A DNA stretch of 64,000 nt from Bacteroidales bacterium (GTDB taxonomy: Bacteria > Bacteroidota > Bacteroidia > Bacteroidales > UBA932): assembly GCA_017625535.1 (NCBI GenBank), contig JAGAKR010000021.1:1-64000 (forward strand), read 5' to 3'. The position numbers and the translations under genes are program-made. The number at the start of each line of letters is the position of its first letter. The first letter of the stretch is position 1. Under the pieces are notes generated by a model. That model was not told the DNA's origin, ran no database searches, and saw only the letters and a list, made by a program, of their open reading frames with translations. Shown here piece after piece: positions 44,526 through 52,095 of the stretch.

Positions 44526-45758
44526 ATGAAGATAAAAATATCATTGCCGGTGCAGATTCTCATAGCACTTGTACTTGGAGTATTGTTCGGGATCTTTGCA
44601 CACGAATATGTAAAATATGTGAGTTGGGCGGGAGAAATGTTCCTCCGTTTCCTTAAAATGATTGTAATCCCCATTGTATTCTCATCTATGGTGGTGGGAG
44701 TTGCAAGTCTTGGCAACCAGGGCGGATTGGGGAGGATTGCAGGAAAGACCTTTGCATTCTATGTCTCAACAACAGTAGTTGCAACAATCATAGGACTCGT
44801 TTTGGTGAACATCCTGCAACCGGGAGTGGGTTCATCGCTCATTTCACAGGCAGATTCTGCAGTTCAGGTTGCAACTGCAGAGAAGGTGTCACTTGGACAG
44901 CAGATAATAAACATCATCCCAAGCAACATATTTGAGGCACTTACAAAGGGGGACCTCCTTTCTGTTATCTTCTTTGCAATCCTGTTCGGTTACTTTGTAA
45001 CACAAGTAGGAGAGAAAGCGCGTACTACAATTGTAGATGTATTCCAGGCTGTTTTTGATGTGATAATGAAAATTACACTTGCTGTGATAAAGCTGGCCCC
45101 ATACGGTGTATTTTCCATTGTGGCCAAAATGATTTCACAGCAGGCTGGTGATATGGACAAACTTCTGGAGATAGCCCAAAGTCTTGGAATGTTTGTGGCC
45201 ATTGTATGGGGTGGATGTATGATACAGTTCTTCATAGTACTTCCAGGCACCGTATATTTCATTGGAAAGGAGAGCCCTTGGAGGCACATGAAGAAAATGT
45301 CAACTGCAATCCTCACCGCTTTCTCAACCTGCTCATCCGGGGCAGCTCTTCCCATTTCACTTAAGGATTCGCAGGAGAAATGCGGAATTTCCAACAGGAT
45401 TGCCAGCTTTACACTACCTCTGGGAGCTACAATAAATATGAATGGTACAGCACTATATGAGGGCGTTGCCGTAATATTCATTTCACAGGTTTACGGCATA
45501 GACCTCTCCATTATGGAGCAGATAATTATCCTTGTAACCGTACTGTTCTCTGCCATTGGTGCGGCCAGCATCCCAATGGCAGGACTGGTAATGCTCTCTG
45601 TAGCAATAAGTGTAGCCGGACTTCCAATGGAAGGTATAGGACTGGTACTTGCCGTTGAACAGTTGTGCGATATGCCGCGTACAGCAACCAACTCATATGG
45701 CGATATGTGCGGTGCTTTGGTCATTGCCAAATCTGAGGGTGAAAAGCTTACCATCTAG
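44526..45758 (+). CDS. Dicarboxylate/amino acid:cation symporter (DAACS family)
   Basis: This is a sodium or proton symporter for glutamate, aspartate or C4-dicarboxylates, 410 residues with eight helices and two re-entrant loops. Motifs are FLRFLKMIVIPIVFSSMVVGVASLG, the HP1 serine-rich loop FSTCSSGAALPIS, NMNGTALYEGVAVIF (TM7, substrate and sodium ligands) and the HP2 region AASIPMAGLVML. The C-terminal ...DMPRTATNSYGDMCGALVIAK gives the substrate-binding Asp/Asn. It lies 10 nt after the racemase and ends at a bidirectional terminator. Confidence 0.92.
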   Translation: MKIKISLPVQILIALVLGVLFGIFAHEYVKYVSWAGEMFLRFLKMIVIPIVFSSMVVGVASLGNQGGLGRIAGKTFAFYVSTTVVATIIGLVLVNILQPGVGSSLISQADSAVQVATAEKVSLGQQIINIIPSNIFEALTKGDLLSVIFFAILFGYFVTQVGEKARTTIVDVFQAVFDVIMKITLAVIKLAPYGVFSIVAKMISQQAGDMDKLLEIAQSLGMFVAIVWGGCMIQFFIVLPGTVYFIGKESPWRHMKKMSTAILTAFSTCSSGAALPISLKDSQEKCGISNRIASFTLPLGATINMNGTALYEGVAVIFISQVYGIDLSIMEQIIILVTVLFSAIGAASIPMAGLVMLSVAISVAGLPMEGIGLVLAVEQLCDMPRTATNSYGDMCGALVIAKSEGEKLTI

Positions 45759-45792
45759 CAAACAACAGACACTTAAATATATATAACAAAAA

Positions 45793-45813
45793 GGGTGGCC
45801 GTTATGGCCACCC
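45793..45813. terminator. Bidirectional terminator between the symporter and hpf
   Basis: Stem GGGTGGCC (45793-45800) / GGCCACCC (45806-45813) has a 5-nt loop. An A-run lies on the left side and a short T-rich flank on the right. It separates the convergent symporter and HPF genes. Confidence 0.85.
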
Positions 45814-45838
45814 TAATTTATTTTTCAAGTACAAGGGA

Positions 45839-46132
45839 CTATTTGCCCATCTTCTTTTCCTTTATCCTTACAATCTGTTCCTTAAGAACATCTACGCAGT
45901 CAACTACTGCATCTTCAAAAGTTGAGGCATTTTTCTCTACAAACAGATCTTTGCCCGGCATATTTACCCTCACTTTAACACACTTGTTTGCAGTGTCTGG
46001 CAGAAGGGTGAGCGTAACCTCAGCATTGATGATCTCCTCGTAGAATTTCTCCAACTTCCCTACCTTCTTGTCAATAAAATCCAACAATTTAACATCTGCG
46101 TCAAATTTTACCGATTGAACTCTGATATCCAT
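45839..46132 (-). CDS. hpf: Ribosome hibernation-promoting factor, short form
   Basis: HPF/RaiA binds the 30S decoding region and promotes ribosome dormancy. The 97-residue protein has the typical MDIRVQSVKFDADVKLLDFIDKKVGKLEKFY start (in pieces), a central ...EVTLTLLP strand and a basic C-terminus. It lacks the long-HPF dimerisation domain. It starts 1 nt after the recombinase gene stop, so it is in the same transcript. Confidence 0.92.
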   Translation of the reverse strand: MDIRVQSVKFDADVKLLDFIDKKVGKLEKFYEEIINAEVTLTLLPDTANKCVKVRVNMPGKDLFVEKNASTFEDAVVDCVDVLKEQIVRIKEKKMGK

Positions 46133-46133
46133 A

Positions 46134-47096
46134 CTAACCTCCTTTTTTTGCTCGTGGATGAGCGGTTACATATATTTTTTTCAGCTGCTCAAAGGAATTG
46201 TGGGTATATACCTGTGTTGCCGCCAGCGAAGAGTGTCCGAGAACCTCCTTTATGCTGTCAAGTTCCGCCCCTCCATTCAGAAGATGTGTTGCAAATGAAT
46301 GTCTGAGCACGTGCGGCGATACTTTTCCCTCAAACCCCTCCAAGCCTGCCAATTCTTTCTTCACTACATCATTAACAAACTTAAGGTACAACGGTGCACC
46401 TTTGTCCGTTAAAAAAAATGCATCCTTGGTATCAAAGGCAAACTCTTCAGTTCGTTTCTGTAAATATACTAAAATTTTTTCATACAATACAGGAATAATG
46501 GGAATTTCACGCTCTTTATCCCCTTTTCCACGTATTTTGAACACTTTTCTATGCATATCAACCATTCCAAGCCTCAAATCTGCCACCTCCTGCCGCCTCA
46601 TCCCCGTTGCATAAATGAGCAGCACAACCAGCCTGTTCCTCATCTCACGGTAATCATCGGGAAAATCTGCATTGCAATACTCCGCCAGGGCATCCTTCCT
46701 GTAAAATTGCGGAAGCCTCCTCTCCTCTTTGGGACGGGGTACATTCCGTGCAGGATTCTCCTTAAGCACCCCTTTTGCCACAAGCCATTTGCAGTATCCC
46801 GACAAAGCGCTCAAATGCAGGTTCACACTCCTTGCCCCCATGTCGCCGTCCATACAGCCGGCAACATATCCCCTGATATTCTGAGATGAAAGTATATTCC
46901 CGACAGAAAACTCCCCTTTCCGGATTTCATCCTCCACTCTCCTGTCAAGTTCCTCCTCGTCCCCCACACCATATATATACATCCAGAAACGCAGAAGCAC
47001 ATCCCTATACAGCACCTGAGTACGGGAAGAGTATCTCTTCTGCACCTTTATGTATTCTATATAGGAGTCTGCCAACAAATTAGGGATCATATGCAT
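46134..47096 (-). CDS. Tyrosine recombinase, XerC/XerD type
   Basis: This is a site-specific recombinase of 320 residues, probably in chromosome dimer resolution. It has the SAM-like N-terminal DNA-binding domain (about 10-105). The catalytic residues are Arg in IYATGMRRQEVADLRLG, Lys in KIRGKGDKEREIPI, HxxR in HVLRHSFATHLLNGG, His in LGHSSLAATQVYTH and the final Tyr of that block. The HPF gene follows after 1 nt. There are no flanking mobile-element ends, so it reads as the housekeeping enzyme. The start could be the second Met (47090). Confidence 0.9.
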   Translation of the reverse strand: MHMIPNLLADSYIEYIKVQKRYSSRTQVLYRDVLLRFWMYIYGVGDEEELDRRVEDEIRKGEFSVGNILSSQNIRGYVAGCMDGDMGARSVNLHLSALSGYCKWLVAKGVLKENPARNVPRPKEERRLPQFYRKDALAEYCNADFPDDYREMRNRLVVLLIYATGMRRQEVADLRLGMVDMHRKVFKIRGKGDKEREIPIIPVLYEKILVYLQKRTEEFAFDTKDAFFLTDKGAPLYLKFVNDVVKKELAGLEGFEGKVSPHVLRHSFATHLLNGGAELDSIKEVLGHSSLAATQVYTHNSFEQLKKIYVTAHPRAKKGG

Positions 47097-47110
47097 TATT
47101 CAAATTTGAT

Positions 47111-47141
47111 TTGTAAAGTTAAGAAAAAATACATACTTTTG
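47111..47141 (+). promoter_or_regulatory. rpsU promoter
   Basis: TTG (47111-47113) and TACTTTTG (47134-47141) have 20-nt spacing, a consensus Bacteroidota promoter. The ATG follows 29 nt after the -7 box. Confidence 0.75.
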
Positions 47142-47170
47142 CGGTCCAAATAAAAAGGAGGTGGTTTAAG

Positions 47171-47362
47171 ATGATTATAGTTCCAATTAAAGAGGGTGAG
47201 AACATTGAGAGAGCTTTGAAAAAATTCAAAAGGAAATTTGAGAAGACAGGTATCGTTCGCGAGCTTAGAAACAGAAAAACTTTCGTTAAGAAATCTGTAG
47301 CAAGAAGAGAGGAGCTTAAAAAAGCTATCTACGTACAGCATCTGAGACTTGACGAGGAATAA
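47171..47362 (+). CDS. rpsU: Ribosomal protein bS21
   Basis: This is the small-subunit protein bS21, 63 residues, basic (MIIVPIKEGENIERALKKF; RELRNRKTFVKKSVARREEL). It has a near-perfect Shine-Dalgarno AAGGAGGT (47155-47162) 8 nt before the ATG, rare in this genome. In Bacteroidota bS21 helps hide the anti-Shine-Dalgarno end of 16S rRNA, and rpsU mRNAs with strong Shine-Dalgarno sequences are known to be autoregulated by bS21 level. The motif here fits that. It has its own promoter and terminator. Confidence 0.96.
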   Translation: MIIVPIKEGENIERALKKFKRKFEKTGIVRELRNRKTFVKKSVARREELKKAIYVQHLRLDEE

Positions 47363-47382
47363 TTTCCCCATCAGATATTACA

Positions 47383-47417
47383 GCCGTTATCTGCTCTTTG
47401 GCAGGTAACGGTTTTTT
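47383..47417 (+). terminator. Rho-independent terminator of rpsU
   Basis: Imperfect 12-bp stem (GCCGTTATCTGC 47383-47394, GCAGGTAACGGT 47401-47412) is followed by a T tract, 21 nt past the rpsU stop codon. The leuA ATG is 27 nt further. Confidence 0.88.
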
Positions 47418-47443
47418 GATTGCACTCATTTAGATTTACTGTT

Positions 47444-48940
47444 ATGGAAAACAAGATATACGTATTTGACACAACACTCAGAGACGGCGAACAGGTGCCG
47501 GGCTGCCAGTTGAACACCATAGAGAAAATTGAATTGGCCCGTTCTCTGGAGATGTTGGGAGTTGACATCATTGAGTGTGGTTTTCCTGCTTCCAGTCCGG
47601 GAGATTTCAATTCTGTGGTGGAAATCTCAAAAAATGTAACCGAACCGGTAGTCTGCGCCCTTACAAGAGCTCTTGAAAGCGACATAGATGCAGCCAAAGA
47701 GGCTCTCCACTATGCCAGGAGGAAAAGAATCCATACCGGTATAGGGACAAGCGACCTCCATATAAAACATAAATTCAACTCCACCAGGGAAGATATAATT
47801 GAAAGGGCAGTAAAGGCGGTGAAATATGCCCGCAGGTTTACAGACGACGTTGAATTCTACGCAGAAGATGCAGGACGTACCGACAACGTGTACCTTGCCA
47901 AAGTTATAGAAGCCGTAATTGCAGCAGGTGCAACAACTGTAAATATTCCCGATACAACCGGATACTGCACTCCCTGGGAATATGGTGAAAAGATAAAATT
48001 CATCACAGACAATGTTCCCAATATAGACAAAGCCATAATCTCCACCCACTGCCACAACGACCTTGGGATGGCAACGGCAAACACCATATCAGGCATAATG
48101 AACGGTGCAAGACAAGTGGAGGTTACAGTAAACGGAATTGGAGAGAGGGCTGGAAACACCTCTCTTGAGGAAGTTGCAATGACACTCAAATGCCGCAAGG
48201 ACCTCCCGTTCCATACAGATATCAGGCACAAGAACATATACAAGATCTCAAGACTTGTTTCCACCCTTATGAGGATGCCTGTACAACCCAACAAGGCCAT
48301 TGTAGGAAGAAATGCATTCGCCCACTCATCGGGAATACACCAGGATGGTGTACTAAAGAACAGGGACAGTTACGAAATAATGGACCCTATGGATGTGGGG
48401 GTGAATGACTCCATAATAACACTCTCTGCCCGCAGCGGACGTGCAGCCCTGAAGCACCATTATGACAGGATGGGCATTGCCCTTACTCCCGACGAACTCA
48501 ATGAGGCCTACAAGAAATTCCTCCTTCTGGCAGACAGGAAAAAGGATATAAACGATTCAGACCTTATGGTGATTGTTGGTGTGAACCGCAACGAAGCTGC
48601 CCGCAGGATAAGGCTCAAGTTCCTTCAGGTGATGTGCGGAAAGAACTCTGTGCCTATGGCTACAGTAAAGTTGAACATAGATGGGGAAATCTGCCAGGCC
48701 ACATCAAGCGGAAACGGCCCTGTTGATGCTGCATTCTCTGCAGTGAAAAAACTTATAAACAGAAAAATTGTTGTGGAGGAGTTCCTTGTGCAGGCCATTA
48801 CAAGAGGTTGCGATGATGTGGGAAAAGTACACATACAGATTGAGAACAGGGGCAACATATATTATGGCTTTTCTGCAAATACAGATATAGTTACAGCATC
48901 TGTAGAGGCTTTCATAGATGCCATAAGCAAATTCATCTGA
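47444..48940 (+). CDS. leuA: 2-isopropylmalate synthase
   Basis: This enzyme condenses acetyl-CoA and 2-oxoisovalerate, the first step of leucine synthesis. The 498-residue protein has the HMGL-like TIM barrel ([46 protein letters not shown] with metal-binding His) and the [14 protein letters not shown] block. The C-terminal regulatory LeuA-dimer domain (about 385-498) is also present. Start MENKIYVFD at 47444 was chosen; an in-frame ATG eight codons upstream abuts the rpsU terminator. No leuBCD is nearby. Related citramalate or homocitrate synthases are the alternatives. Confidence 0.86.
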   Translation: MENKIYVFDTTLRDGEQVPGCQLNTIEKIELARSLEMLGVDIIECGFPASSPGDFNSVVEISKNVTEPVVCALTRALESDIDAAKEALHYARRKRIHTGIGTSDLHIKHKFNSTREDIIERAVKAVKYARRFTDDVEFYAEDAGRTDNVYLAKVIEAVIAAGATTVNIPDTTGYCTPWEYGEKIKFITDNVPNIDKAIISTHCHNDLGMATANTISGIMNGARQVEVTVNGIGERAGNTSLEEVAMTLKCRKDLPFHTDIRHKNIYKISRLVSTLMRMPVQPNKAIVGRNAFAHSSGIHQDGVLKNRDSYEIMDPMDVGVNDSIITLSARSGRAALKHHYDRMGIALTPDELNEAYKKFLLLADRKKDINDSDLMVIVGVNRNEAARRIRLKFLQVMCGKNSVPMATVKLNIDGEICQATSSGNGPVDAAFSAVKKLINRKIVVEEFLVQAITRGCDDVGKVHIQIENRGNIYYGFSANTDIVTASVEAFIDAISKFI

Positions 48941-49005
48941 TGCCTTAAACCGCAGAACACCAAATTATAAAAGGGAGAATATGGTGGAGATTCGGCAATT
49001 ATTGC

Positions 49006-49013
49006 TATATTTG
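49006..49013 (+). promoter_or_regulatory. -7 promoter element of the [FeFe] hydrogenase gene
   Basis: TATATTTG fits TAnnTTTG, 57 nt before the ATG at 49071. Confidence 0.55.
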
Positions 49014-49070
49014 CAGCCGATTTCAGTATATTTTTGAAACAATACCTACAATTTACCTACATTAACTGAT

Positions 49071-50507
49071 ATGGCATTTACAAATAATGTTATGATTGTC
49101 CGCCACGGACTGCTTGCAAAGCTTGTAAGGATGTGGAGAGAGGACAAATTGGTTGAAAATATTGACAGACTTCCCATTGAGTTGAGTCCAAGAAAATCCA
49201 AAGTGAAAGGGCGCTGCTGCGTACACAAAGAGCGTGCAGTATGGAAATACAAATCCCTTCCGCTGCTTGGATTTGATATGACAGATGAGAAAGATGAACT
49301 TACTCCGCTTTCTTATTATGCACAGGCTGCAATTACAAGGGAAAAGAACCTTAAAGAGGAGATCCTTACCGTAATTGATGAGGCTTGCTCTTCTTGTGTA
49401 CAGGTAAACTATGAGATTACAAACCTTTGCCGTGGTTGTGTGGCAAGAAGCTGCTACATGAACTGCCCTAAGGATGCAATACACTTCAAGAACAACGGCC
49501 AGGCCGAGATTGACCACGACAAATGTATCAGCTGCGGCATCTGCCACCAGAGTTGTCCTTACCACGCCATAGTATATATTCCTGTACCTTGCGAAGATGT
49601 ATGTCCTGTAAAGGCAATCAGCAAGGACGAATATGGCATTGAGCACATTGATGAGTCAAAATGCATCTACTGCGGAAAATGTATAAACGCTTGTCCGTTT
49701 GGTGCAATCTTTGAGATTTCACAGGTGTTTGATATCCTCCAGAGCATAAAGAGGGGTGAGAAGGTTGTTGCAATGGTTGCACCTGCTATCCTTGGCCAGT
49801 TCAGCGAGCCTATTGAGCAGATTTATGGTGCGATCAAGGCAATAGGATTCTCAGATGTGATTGAGGTTGCACAGGGTGCAATGGTAACCACAGAGAAAGA
49901 GGCTCACGAACTTGAAGAGAAACTTGAGGAGGGCCAGCCGTTTATGACAACCAGCTGCTGTCCTTCATATATACAACTCACAAAGAAACATATTCCAGAA
50001 CTTGAGAAATATGTTTCTACCACAAAATCACCTATGTACTACACTGCGGAGATTGTGAAGGAGAAATATCCTGATGCAAAAACAGTGTTCATAGGGCCTT
50101 GTATAGCAAAGAGAAAAGAGGCAAGATACCACGACAATGTTGACTATGTAATGACATTTGAGGAACTCGGCTCCATCTTTGACGGATTTGATTTGGATGT
50201 GAACAAGGTTGAGCCTTTCACAATGCCGTTCACTTCAGTTAAGGAGGCACACGGATTTGCTCAGGACGGTGGTGTTACCCAGGCTGTGAAAGTGTTCCTT
50301 GACAAAGCCAATCTCCAGGCACTTAAGGTTGCAAACCTCAACAAGAAGAACATTGCAATGCTTAAGGTTTATGCCAAGACAGGCAAATGCCCGGCACCTT
50401 TCATTGAGGTTATGGCCTGCGAGGGCGGTTGCGCAAGCGGCCCTTGTATAAGGACAGACAAGAACACATCGCAGAAGAGGATGTCTGCAGAGTTGAACAA
50501 ACGATAG
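49071..50507 (+). CDS. Monomeric [FeFe] hydrogenase with ferredoxin clusters, variant H-cluster motifs
   Basis: This is a cytoplasmic iron-only hydrogenase-type protein of 478 residues. The N-terminal half holds several cysteine clusters (about 105-220), including two 4Fe-4S ferredoxin motifs: CISCGICHQSCPYHA and CIYCGKCINACPFGA. The H-cluster domain follows (about 230-478) with TSCCPSY (usually TSCCPxW), IGPCIAKRKEA (usually MPCxxKxxE) and MACEGGCASGPC (usually MACxxGCxxGGG). These variants fit the group B-like branch of [FeFe] hydrogenases in anaerobes. It may evolve hydrogen or act as a sensor or accessory. It has its own promoter and terminator; no HydEFG is in the window. Confidence 0.85.
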   Translation: MAFTNNVMIVRHGLLAKLVRMWREDKLVENIDRLPIELSPRKSKVKGRCCVHKERAVWKYKSLPLLGFDMTDEKDELTPLSYYAQAAITREKNLKEEILTVIDEACSSCVQVNYEITNLCRGCVARSCYMNCPKDAIHFKNNGQAEIDHDKCISCGICHQSCPYHAIVYIPVPCEDVCPVKAISKDEYGIEHIDESKCIYCGKCINACPFGAIFEISQVFDILQSIKRGEKVVAMVAPAILGQFSEPIEQIYGAIKAIGFSDVIEVAQGAMVTTEKEAHELEEKLEEGQPFMTTSCCPSYIQLTKKHIPELEKYVSTTKSPMYYTAEIVKEKYPDAKTVFIGPCIAKRKEARYHDNVDYVMTFEELGSIFDGFDLDVNKVEPFTMPFTSVKEAHGFAQDGGVTQAVKVFLDKANLQALKVANLNKKNIAMLKVYAKTGKCPAPFIEVMACEGGCASGPCIRTDKNTSQKRMSAELNKR

Positions 50508-50514
50508 AAAAGAA

Positions 50515-50557
50515 TCCCGGGAAATACAAATAAGAGGCACTCCCGGGATATTTTTTT
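50515..50557 (+). terminator. Rho-independent terminator of the hydrogenase gene
   Basis: Stem TCCCGGGA (50515-50522) / TCCCGGGA (50541-50548), self-complementary, with an 18-nt loop, is followed by seven T. It isolates the hydrogenase gene from the met leader. Confidence 0.85.
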
Positions 50558-50568
50558 ACAAAAAGTGC

Positions 50569-50576
50569 TATATTTG
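50569..50576 (+). promoter_or_regulatory. -7 promoter element of the met leader and operon
   Basis: TATATTTG fits TAnnTTTG. It ends 5 nt before the ATG of the Met-rich leader ORF, so transcript start and leader start nearly coincide, and 222 nt before metY. The long distance to metY leaves room for a regulatory leader. Confidence 0.7.
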
Positions 50577-50581
50577 CACAG

Positions 50582-50665
50582 ATGAATGCAAACCGTCATA
50601 TCTATATGATTTCATCCATGCCTTCTCTGGCAATGGACATGATGGTCATGCGAATGCATCGCTAA
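50582..50665 (+). CDS. Methionine-rich leader peptide of the metY operon (predicted)
   Basis: A 27-codon ORF starts 5 nt after the -7 box. Eight of its residues are Met (1, 9, 13, 18, 20, 21, 23, 25), five of them packed in residues 18-25 before the stop. The rest has no signal peptide and two His near the ends (6, 26). It stands in front of metY-metX-thrA-asd, which together make homocysteine and methionine precursors. The pattern is that of an attenuator leader peptide whose translation rate reports charged Met-tRNA. The closing codons and stop lie inside a hairpin (50656-50670). I know of no named family for it; the call is by composition and position. Confidence 0.7.
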   Translation: MNANRHIYMISSMPSLAMDMMVMRMHR

Positions 50666-50798
50666 GATGCTCTGTTTTTCCCTTTAGATCAATCTTGGGC
50701 AGGAAGCACAAGGTTTTTCATCCGGCAAGTTTTTAATTTTTTACATTTTTCAACCAACTGCTCCTGCAGTAACGCAGGATGCCTATAAAGATTTTGTT
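50656..50798 (+). promoter_or_regulatory. Predicted attenuator region between the Met leader and metY
   Basis: Four pairings are visible. A: GCATC (50656-50660) with GATGC (50666-50670), loop holding the leader stop, then T at 50675-50679. B: CTTGgGC (50694-50700) with GCaCAAG (50706-50712), then five T (50714-50718), a terminator-like hairpin. C: GCAGGA (50699-50704) with TCCTGC (50762-50767), which excludes B. D: TCCTGC (50762-50767) with GCAGGA (50774-50779), which excludes C. B plus D against C is the alternation expected of an attenuator. I see no match to known SAM riboswitch cores. Which form is on or off is inference. Confidence 0.55.
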
Positions 50799-52082
50799 AT
50801 GTCACAATATAAATTTGATACGCTTCAAGTGCGCGCCGGCCAGCAGCCCGACCCAACTACCGGTGCCTGCATTACCCCAATATACCAGACATCCGCATAT
50901 GCATTCAGGGATGTGGAACACGGAAAGAAACTGTTTGAACTGGAGGAGGCCGGGAATATATATTCCAGACTTGGAAACCCTACTGCTGATGTCCTTGAAC
51001 AGAGGATAGCAGCTTTGGAGAAGGGTACTGCAGCAGTATCCGCAACCTGCGGAATGAGTGCTCAGTTCATTGCAATAACTGCAATATGCAAAGCGGGAGA
51101 CAACATAATCAGTTCAATGGCACTTTATGGCGGCACCTTCAACCAGTTCAAGGTGACACTTCCAAAGTTGGGTATAAATGTAAAGCTCAACAAATGCAAC
51201 AACAGGGAGGAAATAGAGAGTCTGATTGATGAAAACACAAAAGCAATATATGTAGAAACCATTGCAAACTCAGATTTCTCTGTTCCTGATTTTGATATGC
51301 TGGCTGAAATATGCCGCAAACACAAGATACTCTTCATTGTTGACAATACATTCGGATGTGCAGGCTATGTATGTGCCCCTATTGATTTTGGTGCAAACAT
51401 CATATGCCACTCCGCCACCAAATATATTGGCGGCCATGGCAACTCCCTTGCCGGCATTGTTGTTGATTGCGGAAACTTCAACTGGTTTGAAAGCGGCAAA
51501 TATCCGCAGCTCACAGAGCCATGCGCCTCATACCACAACATAAAATTTGCAGAGCACTTTGGGAACTGTGCATTTGCAGCATATCTCAGATGTGTGGGAC
51601 TGAGGGATTTCGGATGCTGTCTCTCCCCTTTCAACGCATTCCTTGTACTTACAGGATGCGAAACCCTTTCGCTCAGATGCCAGCGTACCTGTGACAACAC
51701 CCTTGCACTTGCCAGATGGCTTGAGAGCCACCCTATGGTGGAAAGGGTAAACTATCCGGGCCTTGAAAGCCATCCTTCACACCAGAATGCCCTCAAATAT
51801 CTGCGCAACGGATTCGGAGGTGTGTTCACAGTTGATCTTAAGGCAAGCAGGGAAGATACAGGCAAGTTTGTGAACAACCTGAAACTATATACACTCCTTA
51901 CCAATCTTGGAGACAACCGCTCACTCATCTCCCACCCTGCCACCACAACCCACGGCCAGTTGAGTGATGAGGAACTGCTGAGCATAGGCATTACACCAGG
52001 CACACTTAGGATAAGTGTTGGAATTGAAGATATTGAAGACCTTATTGATGATTTTGAGCAGGCTCTGGATTCCATAAAATAA
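50799..52082 (+). CDS. metY: O-acetylhomoserine sulfhydrylase
   Basis: This PLP enzyme makes homocysteine from O-acetylhomoserine and sulfide. The 427-residue Cys/Met-metabolism protein has PIYQTSAYAFRDVEHG, the YSRLGNPT signature, ALEKGTAAVSATCGMSAQF, and the Schiff-base Lys in CHSATKYIGGHGNSLAG (about residue 209). The NNLKLYTLLTNLGDNRSLISHPATTTHGQL block (in pieces) is typical of OAH sulfhydrylases. It is the first enzyme gene of metY-metX-thrA-asd, behind the Met-rich leader. The next gene, metX, supplies its substrate. Confidence 0.95.
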   Translation: MSQYKFDTLQVRAGQQPDPTTGACITPIYQTSAYAFRDVEHGKKLFELEEAGNIYSRLGNPTADVLEQRIAALEKGTAAVSATCGMSAQFIAITAICKAGDNIISSMALYGGTFNQFKVTLPKLGINVKLNKCNNREEIESLIDENTKAIYVETIANSDFSVPDFDMLAEICRKHKILFIVDNTFGCAGYVCAPIDFGANIICHSATKYIGGHGNSLAGIVVDCGNFNWFESGKYPQLTEPCASYHNIKFAEHFGNCAFAAYLRCVGLRDFGCCLSPFNAFLVLTGCETLSLRCQRTCDNTLALARWLESHPMVERVNYPGLESHPSHQNALKYLRNGFGGVFTVDLKASREDTGKFVNNLKLYTLLTNLGDNRSLISHPATTTHGQLSDEELLSIGITPGTLRISVGIEDIEDLIDDFEQALDSIK

Positions 52083-52095
52083 ATGCACCCAGGAG

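Noticed and set aside
46134-47096. Integrase of a mobile element
   Set aside because: The recombinase is in a transcript with hpf beside rpsU, with no attachment-site repeats or cargo, so it reads as housekeeping Xer.
50666-50798. A SAM riboswitch before metY
   Set aside because: I could not match the conserved cores of the SAM riboswitch classes I know. The Met-rich ORF and exclusive hairpins explain the leader better.
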